Below, one piece after another: positions 44,076-55,951 of a DNA stretch of 64,000 nt. The notes under the pieces are model-generated. The model was not told the origin of the DNA, did not search any database, and was given only the letters and a program-made list of their open reading frames with translations. The position numbers were made by a program, and so were the translations under genes. The stretch spans positions 26,041,583 to 26,105,582 of the forward strand of contig CM052359.1 in NCBI GenBank assembly GCA_028551475.1, written 5' to 3'. How positions within the stretch are numbered: the stretch's first letter is position 1; each line of letters opens with the position of its first letter. Source of the stretch: Casuarina equisetifolia. Its lineage: Eukaryota; Streptophyta; Magnoliopsida; Fagales; Casuarinaceae.

Positions 44076-44288
44076 GTTAAATCTTCGATCCATATCTTTG
44101 AATGTAAATTCATTTTCATTTAGACTAGATTTTGTATTTCTTTTATTGTCTCATATATTCCAATCTATAAATTGAACGGAATTTGTAAACATTTGTTAAG
44201 CAATTCATTTTAGTTACTTTACAGCAAATCTAGGTTTCGGTGTTCTTGAAGAAATTATTCAATTTCTTCGAGATATTGTTTTTCAATT
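43759..44288 (+). repeat. 3' LTR of the plus-strand copia
   Basis: 530 bp, 521 identical to the 5' LTR. Begins directly after the purine tract. Its first 317 bp are an open extension of the pol frame. Confidence 0.93.
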
Positions 44289-44366
44289 CTTTGCTCTAGA
44301 AATCAGGAACCAAAGGATGACCACCACCTTTGTAGCCGTGAAAACAGTTTTCGCCCTGGCGATCAT
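44289..44366 (-). pseudogene. Secreted-peptide gene copy 5, N-terminal part
   Basis: The minus-strand ATG at 44364-44366 reads MIARAKTVFTATKVVVILWF and LISRAK, then meets the copia end. It carries its own hydrophobic leader; the rest of the gene is at 39056 and below. Upstream sequence to 44480 matches the promoter of copy 3, including ctatataa at about 44472. Confidence 0.75.
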
Positions 44367-46348
44367 GATTCCTTTTCCTAAGGGATAGTTGGGATATAAA
44401 TGTTTGCCAAAGAAAGAGGTGGAGAGACAGAGAGAGCTTCTTGTTAGGAAGGGTTTTAATGCTTTTCCTACTATATAAGGAAAGGAGAAGTGAGATTACT
44501 ATGAAGATTCAAGAAGGGTAAACAGGTCTGCATCCGGCTTCCGATTCTGCGGTGCTACTTTTCTGTGTATGTGTCCGCGTTCTTCGTTTCGCATTCCAAT
44601 CTTGCTGAAAAAGCATTTATTTATTTGGCAAAAAGCATGTATCTGCTTAGCTGAAAACACAACGAAAGGAGCCTCCACTCCCTCTCTGCGTCATTTCTGA
44701 GGTTCTTTTTCCCATCGAAAACAGCCTCCCGAGTATTAATTCTCTCTCTCTCTGTCGCCCCGCAAATCCATCCCCTCTTTCTTTTTATCCTTAAAAAATT
44801 AGTTTAGTGGTTTAGGTTTGTCTTCTTCTCCCTTTTTAGCTTTCTGCTCCCTATCCTTGCCGCATAAATTAGTCCGAGTTCAGAGCTTTCTTCTGTCTTC
44901 CAATAAACAAAGGAAATTCAAACACGGACATGAAAAGGCTGTAGAGATTTTCTCAAGAGCCAACGAAGTTTTCTGAAGCAACCCATCCTCTGGGAAAACC
45001 TAGTCTGACATGACGTGCAGACCCTAGCAACTAAAGCAAAAATACTCCTCAAAAAAGCCAACCGGTGCCCACTGAGAGCATAGTTTTCATCGCAGCGACA
45101 TTTCGCATCATTTCGAAGGTTTTCTGAACTTGGTGCAGGGCGAGGAACAATTTCGAAAGGACATTTCAAATCATTGACCCTAAAACTCCATGCAAGGCTT
45201 CTTCTGTTTTTTTTCTTTTCCTTTTGGTTCTTCTTTGCAGAAAGTTTCGTAAATTATTTGTAGTAATTCAAGACATCATAGTTGAGGAAAAGATATTCCA
45301 TCCCTCTTATAAAGAAATATATCGGTAGAACAGCGAGACAAATAGACTGCAGTAACACTTCTCAATATATTTTTCTACCTGTCTTATTTCATTATCTTTC
45401 TAGCTTTTCCGTCGAAAAGTCACCTCCTTCCCATCACGCTTAGCTCCCGCTCGCTGTCTGTATCGTTTTCCAGGCTCTTCTTCTCTTCGACAAAGAGCCA
45501 GCCATGTATCGTTTTCTGTCCCTCTCTCACTCTCTCTCTCTACCTTCGTGGAAAACCGTCCATGCTTCTTTTCGTCCCTTTTTCTCCCTTTTTTCCCTTC
45601 ATGCTTTCTATTCTTGCTGGACTCGTCTGATTGAAATCTCCAAAACAAGCAAATAAAATCCGCTGAAGCATTGAAGTAGAAGACAGCTGGCACCTCTCCT
45701 CTCCACAAATCGAGGCTGTTGTTGAAATCTTTACTCCAATAAGAATTATATCCGGAAAAAGAAAAAATAAAAGTAATGGAATAGGTGCAGAAGCCTCAGT
45801 AAAATTTGTGATATACAATGTTGGGTCTTTTAACTAACCATGCTTTAAGCAGAAAATGCTATATTATTCTATGTTAAGATCTGATCAAACTCATACGGAC
45901 ATAGGTATTGGAAACCTAGCCTATCATTCTAGTTGGTTGGGGTTAAGTCAAAATACTTGGAACACACATAAAAAAACTGGATAAATTATTGTTTATTGAT
46001 GAACAAGACAAACCATTACAAGATGAGAGAAGGCAAGCTCGTGATGAATCTTACTAATGTACGAAACCGTGGTCTTAAAGAACAAGATTCAAACTACGCA
46101 GCGGGAGAGCTACTGTCCGTGTCTTAGGAGTTATCCGCATCCTGCTGCTGGGTTTGGCTGAAAAGAGCCTCCGCGAGGCTGAGTCGTGGAAGCATTCATC
46201 AGCTTGCCAAGAATAGCAAGCTAGTGCAGTGCTACATGGGGGCAGTTCCCATCTTGGGAACAGCTCGTTGACCATACATCATGGCATCCAGGTGAATGCC
46301 TTGTTATCTCCAAATATCTTACTTTAAAGTCAACAATAGAAGCACGTA
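44367..46348. other. Block A' centre; unidentified sequence
   Basis: 44384-45045 matches 17768-18847 without the solo LTR. 45046-46348 is absent from block A, where the gene-capturing unit stands. It includes the duplicated segment (45190-45330) and a minus-strand stretch (46075-46340) with codon-like texture that I cannot place. No gene is called. Confidence 0.45.
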
Positions 46349-47091
46349 AGTATAAAAGAAGATTGGTGTTTGAGAGAAAAGAGAGATGGTGAGTAAGAAA
46401 ACACACACTGTTTGGCTTTTAGCCAAGTAAGACAAATGTAAACCCCTAATTAGAAAGAACATTACAAGACATATTTATGGTTAGCAACTTATTTCCTTTT
46501 TGCATTTGCATAATGCACATACAATATACGTAATCGGCAACTAATAAGTAGAATCAAAAACTTTTTTCTTGGAGTTGCATCCAGTTGGTCAATAATAAAA
46601 AATGATCAAAAGATATGGACACAAAATAAAGTTAGAAAGGCTGAGGGACAATATCCAGTCAAACAAATCATGTCCCACGGACCTCCAAACCTACCAAAAG
46701 GTTCGCATTGAAATGTCGACTAAGGCAATCTTGGTCGGCACTCTTCATAAAGTAGGGAGGGTAAAAAGAGCATGTTCTACTAGATTTGATCTTATTCACA
46801 CACGACTTAAAAGTCGAATATCCGATATACTCCCGCATATGCCTAAACAAGTATTTGCCTTGCCACTTAACACCTTGAAGTCGATTAATGAACCACACAT
46901 ATACCGAAAAGTATGGTTGCCAATTCTATATATGAAATTGGAGTAATCGTTATCACTAGGTCTAAGTTGCCAATTTATATGTTTGTATTAATTGTATTAG
47001 ACTTAATTATCTGATAACTTATTCCCCAAAGTGATCATATTTCGAAGAAACAATAGTCTTTGACATTGCTTCTAGTGCAAGAATGATATTT
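46349..47091. other. Block A', no gene
   Basis: 46349-46830 matches 22129-22605. 46831-47091 is missing from block A. A 114-codon plus frame at 46602 is not kept in block A. Confidence 0.45.
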
Positions 47092-48110
47092 CTTTTTTGG
47101 TAGAAAGGTAAATTGTATTAATACATATTAAAGTAAAAAAGCACAGGGGCATACCCCAGTATTACAAAAGTTATCATATCTATGAAAAGATGAAATTTGG
47201 AACCCTCCAAATCTCACTTAAAATAACATTGCATTGAGAAGATTTTATATTTCTAAATAAAAAAGCTCTCCCTCGTACTATCTTTTTTATTTTCACTAAG
47301 AGAATAGGGATATCCATCGATTTTTCCTGAAAACGTCTTCTATTTCGTTCAACCTATATACAATAAATACAAGCTAAGAAAGATATCTTGAGAAGTTTGG
47401 CAGCTAAATCCCTTCCTTTTATTGCTTTGATCATCTATTGTAGTTCTTCATTCCATCCTCCAATGTCACGTTGGATTCCATTCTGAGCAAGAATACTTTT
47501 CCAAATCATCATTGTCCATGCACATTTAAAAAAGATATGACTTCTATTTTCTAAATGAGATTGACAAAAATCATAATATATGTTTATCGAAGGAAGCCAT
47601 CATACAATTTCTGTTGCTATAGAAAGTCTGTCCCTACAAACAAGCCATCCAATGAAATTATGTTTGCTAATGCCACCTGTCCAAATTAAATTATACCAAT
47701 CTACCTTTTTTCCAACTTGCCGAAGATCATTATAAATATTTTGGCAACAATATGTAGGACTTGAGAGAACAAAGGTAAGTTGGTGCCTTTTATGTCCAAC
47801 TGCATTACTGAAGTTCTTTTACACTTTGTATTGTGAATCCATTTACTCCATAATGAGCCTTCTGGGAGATTAATGAGATTCCAAAGCATACGTCCTAAAA
47901 GGACTTTATTTCAAATTTTGAGGTTTAGTAAATCTAATCCCCCTTCCTTTTTTGGTGAACAAACAGTTTGTCAAACTACTTTGTGAGGACGATGCATATC
48001 TATATTACCTGCCCATAAGAATTATATTGCATTTACTGCATGAGGTAGGATTAGTCTATCATCTGTACCAATGATCATGAGGTTCTTCTCTAATCAGGGT
48101 TTTGGCCTGG
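47092..48110 (-). mobile_element. 5'-truncated LINE, about 1 kb
   Basis: Minus strand, from the right: FLWAGNIDMHRPHKVV, SPKKEGGLDLLNLKI, LLGRMLWNLINLPEGSLWSK and WIHNTKCKRTS (the region after the LINE reverse transcriptase), then a decayed zf-RVT part and the 3' UTR ending in a T-rich run at 47092-47100. Stops and frameshifts are common. Absent from the matching place in block A. Right boundary approximate. Confidence 0.75.
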
Positions 48111-48992
48111 CGGGATTCGGGGTTGTAGCCATTTTAGAGTTTAACATCTAAATGATTCCAAGCATGTTTTATATGTGCCTAGATATTTTAATTAAAGGAT
48201 TTGTCTCATGAGTTTAATTGTTCCCAGGTCATTAAAATGTGCCCAAGTGAATCCTAAAGCTTTGAATGGGGTCATGGCCTACCAAGAACATCATGGGTTC
48301 TTGCGGAGGGGGAAAGGGCGTTTGATTTGGGAACATAGAGAATGAAAAAGATTGAGATAGTGTAGAAATAGGAGCATGATATTCTTTAAAGTATTTTTGT
48401 GGCCTGCCATCAATTATTGATGCTATATCGACTGTAGGAACAAATTGTCAGACTTTTAAATGAATTTAATAGTACATGGACGTTTGTGAAAGAGTACCTG
48501 GGACCGTGATAACAAGTTGAGTTAGAAGCTCAAAATATATGGATGTTTTGACTGAGGTCCTTCAACTGCAGTTGGGATTTCTCAATTATTGCATCCATCT
48601 TTTAGTTTATTGGTCCAAGAAAGTGGACACATGTGGTCCTTTTCTTTTTTAATTAAATAAAGGGTGGATTATTGGGAATTGGAGTTCTCAAAACGCAACC
48701 ATTTGAGCTCTAGTCTCTAGCAACTCCACTTAAATTAGCAGTAATTATTTCGTCAATAACATCAATTATTTTTCTCCAAGTTATCAATTTGATTTGTTTA
48801 CTTGACTTGGTTTCTCTTTCTTTCTCATAAATCAGTTCATTTTTAGCAATATGTTCATGAATTTTTTTATTTTTTATTTTTATTTTTTAAAAATTCTTTG
48901 AATGAATTCATAAAACTTCGGTATGTTTGATATTTGGAATTTTTCAGCAACCTTTCTAGAACTGTATTATTGTTGTTCTATAATTTTTGTAT
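48111..48992. other. Block A', no gene
   Basis: Matches 22600-23100 and 23332-23640 of block A; the junction at about 48680 is the empty site for the LINE at 23101. No gene. Confidence 0.45.
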
Positions 48993-49106
48993 TTTTTCTT
49001 TTAATATTATAATATTCATACCCAATTCATACACGTATGATGTCAAACTCCCAACCTTACGATTGAGCCCTGCTAACTCTCCATCTAACTAACTAGCTAA
49101 GGGACA
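48993..49106 (-). mobile_element. tRNA-derived SINE, absent from block A
   Basis: On the minus strand: ttagctagttagttagatgg (box A-like), ggttgggagtttgacatc (decayed box B), gtgtatgaattgggtatg, then an A-rich tail. The matching place in block A (about 23635-23655) has no insert. It is related to 29100-29218. Boundaries approximate. Confidence 0.55.
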
Positions 49107-49739
49107 ATTCCTATATTTCTTGAAATACAAATCCGAAGCATCCAGAGAGGGGGTTTCGCAGACATGACTAGCCGGAAACCACTATTCCTGATTTGGACAT
49201 TAATACACCGATTCGGCGAATCAATAGCCACTCACTGGCAGTTGAAAGATGAAAAATTCCGGGGCAGTCAACGTCATCCGCGAGATACGCATGCAAATTT
49301 GAGGGACTTTATTGTCATTATGTATCATAAGAATGGCGATGGCACGTCCAACCGGAAGTGCTAGGAATTGTACACCCCCATGCCATTCTTTAGGGTGAGT
49401 TCGCAGATTGTTGCGTCCTAATATTGTGAAAATTATAACTGGAAGGATTTCATGCCCACTTGCAATTGGGCCCAAGTGAAACCCACTAATAAATAAAGAA
49501 ATAAAATAAAGAATATTCATAAGTGGTCGCACTCTTGATTCTAGAAAACAAAAGCCACTTTAAATTGAACTGGTAAATCACAAACACAAGCAAAACCAAT
49601 TGATGTCACTAGATTAACATACACATAACAAACGTTTTTAATATAGCCAGCTACTTGAAGATTCCCATTACTGCATGCACAACTTCATGCGGATTTGGCG
49701 ATCAACGAGACATATACTTGAAGATTATAGCGCAGTTGC

Positions 49740-49831
49740 CTGAAAAAAGGATATGACCAAGGTTACATACGGTAAAATTCGAAACTTTTCTTTTTCACAA
49801 GACAACTATTTTCTGCACAAGAACAACACAC
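49740..49831 (-). other. Probable 92-bp intron in the 3' UTR of copy 6
   Basis: On the minus strand CTTAAG/GTGTGTTG lies 40 bp after the stop codon and CCTTTTTTCAG/GCAACTG 92 bp later. The same sites are kept at 11223-11314. Confidence 0.45.
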
Positions 49832-49871
49832 CTTAAGATACTAGGAGAAGCAGGCATGACTTCCACTCTTT

Positions 49872-50177
49872 TTACTTGTGGCAATGCCCATTACCACGTC
49901 GAGGGATGTAGCTACAGGCGTTAGGGGCAGATGGGGGCACTGTTACATGATATGGCGAAGTGGATCCGTCGGTTTGGACGTGGAGTTGTCGCACTGGTAC
50001 GTGACCTTGTGGGAATAACACTTTGTTTGCGCCATCTGTTATCTTCTTTTCAGAGACAAGCCTAGTGGCTTCAAGATACTTTGCACCAGAGATCGATAAC
50101 CAAAGGATGATCACCACCTTTGTGGCCCTGAAAAGAGTTCTCCCCCCCGAGAACATGATCGAGAAAGAGGAACTCAT
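49872..50177 (-). CDS. Secreted peptide precursor, CTNIP/SCREW-like (copy 6, intact)
   Basis: A 101-residue minus-strand ORF, the most complete copy. Residues 1-20 MSSSFSIMFSGGRTLFRATK; 21-34 hydrophobic core VVIILWLSISGAKY; then a basic, His/Gln-rich middle; residues about 79-101 carry VPPSAPNACSYIPRRGNGHC followed by HK. Two cysteines 12 residues apart frame the mature peptide. TATA box 107 bp upstream, 3' UTR intron conserved, GA-rich array further upstream. The layout fits a secreted signalling peptide; CTNIP/SCREW is the family it recalls (immune and water-balance signalling through HSL3/NUT, established for Arabidopsis). Assignment is from motif memory and could be wrong at family level; that the gene encodes a small secreted peptide I hold as likely. 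Confidence 0.65.
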   Translation of the reverse strand: MSSSFSIMFSGGRTLFRATKVVIILWLSISGAKYLEATRLVSEKKITDGANKVLFPQGHVPVRQLHVQTDGSTSPYHVTVPPSAPNACSYIPRRGNGHCHK

Positions 50178-50283
50178 GTTGGTAGAAATAGGGGGATGAA
50201 AGCTGTATTAGAAGGAAGGGTGGAGGAGCTTCTATTGGTGTAAAAGGTGATGAAGGTGAGGCTCAGTGGCAGGCGAGGGGGGC

Positions 50284-50290
50284 TTATATA
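50284..50290 (-). promoter_or_regulatory. TATA box of peptide copy 6
   Basis: ttatata on plus (tatataa on minus), about 107 bp before the ATG, in the same G-rich context as 24934. Confidence 0.6.
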
Positions 50291-50319
50291 GGGGAAACTG
50301 GGGACGATTCAGGAATTAT

Positions 50320-51260
50320 AAGGGGGGAGAGAGAGTGTTTTGATAGTAAATGGAGCTATAGTCGTGTTGGGAGAGTGAGAGAAAGAGCATTTGAAACTGA
50401 ATGGACAAGCTACTGATGATGGAAATGTTGGAGACCCATTGTCGATTGTGGTAAAGAAAGATTTTCATGCTTGGATTAATATTAAATAGCACGTTTTTTT
50501 TTTCATAAAAGTGTTGGATATACGATTGTTAATGAGAGAGAAAGAGAGTTTGACACTAAACAAGGAGTTATGGATGATGGAAGTGTTGGAGATGCAATCA
50601 TCCATTGTGGTAGGAAGAGAGAGATCCTAAATGGCGGCTATGGCTCGATTAAGTATGGAGAGAGAGAAATTGATATTAAATGGCAGGCTTTTGTTAAAAG
50701 TTTTTTGGAGATTGTTGTGGTGAGAGATCCTAAATGGCGGCTATGGCTGGATTAAGTAGGGAGAGACAGAGAAATTGATATTAAATTGCAGGCTTTCGTT
50801 AAAAGTGTTTTGGAAATAATTGTAGTGGGAGTGAGAGAAAGTGTATATTTGAGAGTAAATGGAGAGAAAGAGACAGAGATTAGAGAAAGAGACAAAGATT
50901 CTCATTCTAAGGTTAATATTAAATTACAAGTTTTGGATAAAAGTATTGAAAACAACATTTATTAGAAGATGATGGAAGTGTTGGGGATAAATGTGGATGG
51001 CTGTAAGAAGAAATATGCAAACTATTGGTAATAGATTGAGATTTAATTGTCCATTTTGGTAGGGAGATAGAGAGAGATTGATACTAAATAACAGCCGTGA
51101 TTTGAGTTGGGGTAGGGATAAATTGGTATGAGATGGCATGCTTTTGTAAAAGGGTTTGGAAATGATTGTAGTAAGGAGAAAGAGAGCGTGTGTATGAGTT
51201 AGTGAGTGAGTGAGCGAGTGAGAGAGAGAGAGGGAGAGAGAAAAAGAGAGATTGTCGGTA
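50320..51260. repeat. Degenerate GA-rich tandem array, copy in A'
   Basis: Counterpart of 24975-25925. Repeated words include gatattaaatggcaggctttt, gttaaaagtgttttgga and gatcctaaatggcggctatgg; the last occurs twice 90 bp apart (50619 and 50728). Simple (GA)n and (GAGT)n runs lie at 51190-51250. Confidence 0.7.
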
Positions 51261-52824
51261 CCTTGCACTGACCATTAGTTTGGATAATCCAGGTGCTTTG
51301 AGGCTCTTCTCTATTGCTTTGACGTTCAACTAAAATATTCTTTATCATTTTGTGCCATGCGCAAACCTCTTGGATTGCAGTTATAAAAAGAGCCCGCCGC
51401 CCCACTCAGAAAAGACGACAAAGAAAGCTATTTTTGAAGCCCAAGTTTGACACTTCCTAAACGTAGGATACGATAAACGAAACTTTAATATCAGATTCGA
51501 TCTAGAAACTGCCATACGACATGATTCAGTGAAAACAACAGAACAATCCCACTAAGAAGAAATTTCTCCTCTTCTGCCACGATCACACAGAAAGTCTCTA
51601 TTTTGCCCTAATAAAACATCAAAACACCCAATAGTGGTGGTGGTGGTAATGATTCTCACAATTATCATGGGAGAAAGTACTTTTCATCCAGGATTCACAA
51701 ATCTGTGCAAGTTTATTCGATCTCATGATTTTTAGCTTTTACGGCGAGGCCAACCGTATCAAGAGGAATGCGTCCGTCCTCGTATATCATGCGTTCCAGT
51801 CCATTATGATCATTTTTAGATTCTGATTTCGGTTACAAATTACAAAGAATTGTCTCTTTGATATATATATAAACCAGTTTTCTAAAATGTTATATTTTTA
51901 TTTGAAACCTAAGACGTTTTATTATTCTATACTGAGAAACACCTTTAAAAAAAAAAAAGAATTCTCCATGAGTGAATGAGTATCATATTTGGATTTTTTT
52001 TTGATAATATGTTAGAAATTGTATAAAAGGATTTATATTCAACTTAAAACTTCAATGTTCTAAATAAAAAAATTTATTTATTTATAAGTCACTATTTCAA
52101 ATTATTATAGTTCTTTTTATTTTTTATTGTTTTTTATTTTTTGCAGATTTTTTCGTGCATTTTTTGTAGTATTTCTGGACACCAAAGTTGAAACAAAAGT
52201 TATTCCATTCCTTTTATAAAGAAATATATTAGAGGGTTAAAAAGAAAAATAACCACAGTAACCGATATCAATTTACTATAAATTATAACTGGATAAAAAT
52301 TAAAGTATTGGAATAAGTGTAGAAAAACTATTTAACATTTGTCATAAGCAATGTTGGTTCTTCTGACCAACCATGGCTGGAGCGGAAAATGATGTATTGT
52401 TCTTGTACTAGGATTTGATAAAATTAATACAGACACAGGTAGTGGAAACTTAGGCTATTAGTTTAGTTGGAGGGCTGACTCAAAAGACACCTACGAAATC
52501 ACATTAGCATCATTGTCGAAAGATTTCCTCTGGCAGATTGATTGAATTATGGCCACATACTTTTTGAATTTTTGAAAGCCATGGAAGTCTTCGGCAACTT
52601 ATTTCTTTACCACACATATAATGTACGTAATTAGCAAATCAACCGTAACTCCATGGGATATGGATGGAATAAAGTCAATTATCAATTTATCCCCGCATAA
52701 ACTAAACGAGTATTTGCCCTAAAAAATAATCTAGTTGAGGTAGATTTGTTCCAGACTCTAATCAAGGAACAAATTTGTTGGGCAAGGTATATAATTTTTC
52801 TCTTTTATTTTTTATTTTTTATAT
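51261..52824. other. Block A', no gene
   Basis: Matches 25926-27224, with about 245 bp extra near 51700-51945. That extra piece is similar to 5900-5980, so block A probably lost it. Confidence 0.45.
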
Positions 52825-52932
52825 AATACACACATGGAAAAGGGGAAAGGAAATGTCAAACCCTTGACCAAGTAGACTTACAAGTTAGGAATTTCTTGGC
52901 TCTTTGCCATTAACCCAAGGGGAACACCCATA
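52825..52932 (-). mobile_element. tRNA-derived SINE, decayed
   Basis: Sister of 27225-27338 at the same place in the duplication; box B is changed to gggtttgacatttcc. Confidence 0.55.
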
Positions 52933-53519
52933 TATAGTTTCTCTCTCTAGATATTATCTAAATCCATGGAAACATTAATATTATCTTTGTGAAGTTTTAA
53001 TGTATCTAATCACAAGGAACTAAATTTAGTCTCTCTACTTATGCCATTGGTTATGGTGTTCTTCCTCTCATTAGTTGGAAGAATGGACCAAACAAGAAAG
53101 AAGGAAAAATCAGCCAGCATTAAAAGTATAATTACATTCGTTCTTATTGATTTGAGATCGTTTGAAAACTTAAAATAGTCAAGGTTTTGGAGATATGTTT
53201 GGCTAAAGACCGTTATTTAGTTGATAAAGATCTAGTTCAATTGAAGATAGATATTGTCCAAATATCTTAATTCTAAGTTCAACACAAACGTGTGTGTGGA
53301 TATGTGTATTTATTTACTTTAAGAAAAAAATAATATTAAATGTTAAAAAGAAAATGAAGGTTAGCATGTACCAATCTTAGCCCTCTATTCACGGGTCGGG
53401 TTGCACTGGTGAAAATGTTATGGGCCAAGCCCATCACATCATATTTTGCTTGCCACCCATTGGTCATAAATTCTTCTTCTTTTCTTTTTTAATATTTACT
53501 GATCCATTATTTTAAAAAA
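52933..53519. other. Block A', no gene
   Basis: Matches 27339-27935; nothing coding. Confidence 0.4.
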
Positions 53520-55090
53520 AAAATTGTGAAAAGATAAATTGTATTAATAAATTTTAAAATACAAATGCATAAGGTCATACCTTAGTATTACAGAAGTTAC
53601 CATATTTATGAAAAGATAGAAGTTAGAAGCTTTCAAATTTCACTCAAAATAACATTTCCTTGGGAGGGTTTTATATTTCTAAATAAAGAAACTCTCCCAC
53701 ATACTACTTTTTTTACTTTGGCTAAGAGAATAAGGATATCAATTGTTTTCTCATGAAAATGTCTTCTATTTCGTTCAACCCATATACAATAAATGCATGC
53801 TAAAAAAGATAACTTAAGAAGTTTAGTAGCTAAATTTTTTCTTTTAATTGCTTTAATCATCCATTGTAGCTCTTCATTCCATCCTCCAATGTTACATCAG
53901 ATTCCATTTCAGACGAGAATATTTTTCCAAATCATCCTTGTCCATGCACATTCAAAAAAGAGATGACTCCTATTTTCTAAATGAGACTTACAAAAATCAC
54001 AATATATATTTACCGAAGGAATCCATCTTACAATTTCTATTACTATAGAAAGTCTGTCTCTATAAACAAGCCATCCAATAAAATTACATTTGCTAATGCC
54101 AAAATTAAATCATACTAATCCACAGTTGCATCAACTTTTAGAAGATCATTATAAATCTTTTGACAACAATATGTAGAACTAAGGAGAACAAAGGTAAGTG
54201 TAAGTCTTAATTTAAGTAGACCCCACCAACTCCAAGCCATGGTACCTTTTATGTCCAATTGCATTACTGAAGTTCTTTTACACTTTGTATTGTGCATCCA
54301 TTTACTCTATAATGAAGCATTTGGGAGATTTATGAGATTCCAAAGCATACGTCTCAAAAGAACTTTATTCCAGATTTTAAGATTTAATAAACCTAATCCA
54401 TATTCCTTCTTTGGTGAGCAAATAGTTTGCCAAGCAACTTATGAGATTGATGCACATCTATATTACCCACCCATAAGAATTTTCTTATCTTTTTTTTCAA
54501 CTTTGTAAATTTTTTGCTTTGGTAGCAGGAAAACTTGAATCCAAAACGTACATATAGAAATGAGAACATATTTTGCCAATTGTAATTTTAATGCATAGTT
54601 AAGATATTTCATTCCTTAACATTCTATTCTTCTAAAGACTTTATCCGTCAAACCTTTACAATCAGCTTGAGTTAGTCTTTTCATGATAAGGGGAACTCCT
54701 AGGTATCTGATGGTGAGTGAACCCTTAGGGAAAGGGGTATGATCAAGGATAAGGAGTTGTTCCTACTTTGATAACCTTGAAAAGAAAATTTGGCATTTAC
54801 TTAGGTTGTATTGTAAACTTATAAGGTTAGCAAATTCCTCCAAGGCTTTTATAAAACAAAGAATTGTGTTCATATCACCATAAAAGAAGAGAAATTAATC
54901 ATTAGCAAAACATAAATGAGTGATTTTTTTAAATTTTCAAACCCAATGAAATTTAAACGCCATTGTAGAAGTCTTCATAATAATGATTCTATTGAGTATC
55001 TCATGACTAATACAAATATAGGGATAAGGGATCACCTTGTTACAGTCCCTTAGTACCTTTAAAATATCCTGTATGTTCTCCATTGAAGTT
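53520..55090 (-). mobile_element. LINE with partial reverse transcriptase, 1.6 kb
   Basis: The longest LINE here. Minus strand from the right: INGEHTGYF, GL-x-QGDPLSLYI, CFAND (FADD with the first Asp changed to Asn, followed by a stop), YLGVPLIMKRL, then KCKRTSVMQLDIKG, LSFLACIYCIWVERNRRHFH and LLAKVKKVVCGRVSLFRNI. So RT motifs 4-7 and the whole C-terminus are present, with stops. Block A has the empty site at about 27930-27945. The 3' end lacks a normal poly(A). Confidence 0.8.
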
Positions 55091-55524
55091 TGTTATCTAA
55101 AAAAAAATATTTTATTATCTACAACAAATGTTTCTCTAGAGATTATTTTTCCATTTATTAGAAAAATTTTATTTCAAACTTATGTTGACACCTTAGACAA
55201 ATATGTCGATTCAGTCATCAAATCAAATATAAGTATTTATTAGAGAAAAAAAATGATACTACGTCTTAGTGCAAAAACTTGAGAAGATTAACAAAATTTT
55301 CTCACTTTCCAAATTTTAACAATTATACATCTTAGTGCAAAAAATTGAGAAGATAAATAAAATTTTCTCACTTTCCAAATTTTAAGAATTATTTTGAAAT
55401 TAAACTAATTAGAGTTTAATTCCATTAATATGAATTCCCTTTACAATTAATAATTAGAGTTTGAGCACTAATGACGCAGTGGCAGTTAAAAAGATTACTA
55501 CTTGAGTGATTAAGGTTTAAGATA

Positions 55525-55628
55525 AAGGGACCCTTGGCTTAGTGGTATTCTCTGAGCCAAACCTTGATCGATAGTCCTAATAGTTAGGTTTAAGATTACA
55601 CCTTGGGTGCATGCATAAAAAAAAAAAA
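55525..55628 (+). mobile_element. tRNA-derived SINE with target duplication
   Basis: Box A ttggcttagtggta (55534-55547), a weak box B (aggtttaagattacacc), and an A13 tail. Flanked by a 16-bp duplication with two mismatches: attaaggtttaagata (55509-55524) and attagggtttgagata (55629-55644). Block A shows the single, empty site at about 28278-28293. Confidence 0.8.
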
Positions 55629-55951
55629 ATTAGGGTTTGAGATACTTTCTTCCTAAATAAATATCCTTTTTACACCCACATGATAAAATAATAATAATAA
55701 TAATAATTGAAGGAATTACCCTAATTAAAAATAGCCAAGGCCTATGAACGAGATTTACAAATAGATTTGCAGTTAACTATGTAATTAATAGGAAAGTAAT
55801 TCAAAAGAAAATTTTAACATGACTATGATGTTGTTTTGAAGAGAATGAAGAAGGTGTTGAGAAATTTTGTAGTTGTAAATGCCACTAAACTAGATGTAAA
55901 AGATTTTCCAAGGACTTCTTGTCGTGATTGTAGTTGTACATGAGAAGATAT

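Larger units (their letters stand above)
39057..44288 (+). mobile_element. Full-length Ty1/copia element, recent (5.2 kb)
   Basis: Two 530-bp LTRs (39057-39586 and 43759-44288), a primer site TGGTATCAAAGCC (39587-39599), gag, pol in copia order, and a purine tract GCGAGGGGG (43750-43758). Nine substitutions and no indel separate the LTRs (1.7%), fewer than in the minus-strand copia, so insertion is the more recent. The 5-bp duplication CTTTG flanks it, and it splits peptide copy 5. LTR ends are TATTAAATG...TTTCAATT, not TG...CA. The element is inactive now: a gag frameshift, a Cys-to-Tyr in the zinc knuckle and an Asp-to-Asn in reverse transcriptase. Confidence 0.95.
37140..55951 (+). repeat. 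Segmental duplicate, block A'
   Basis: Direct copy of 15190-28920, enlarged by a complete copia (39057-44288), two minus-strand LINEs and two SINEs. It ends abruptly at the LTR that begins at 55952: the matching block A sequence continues tgttacatgaggg at 28921. Confidence 0.85.
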
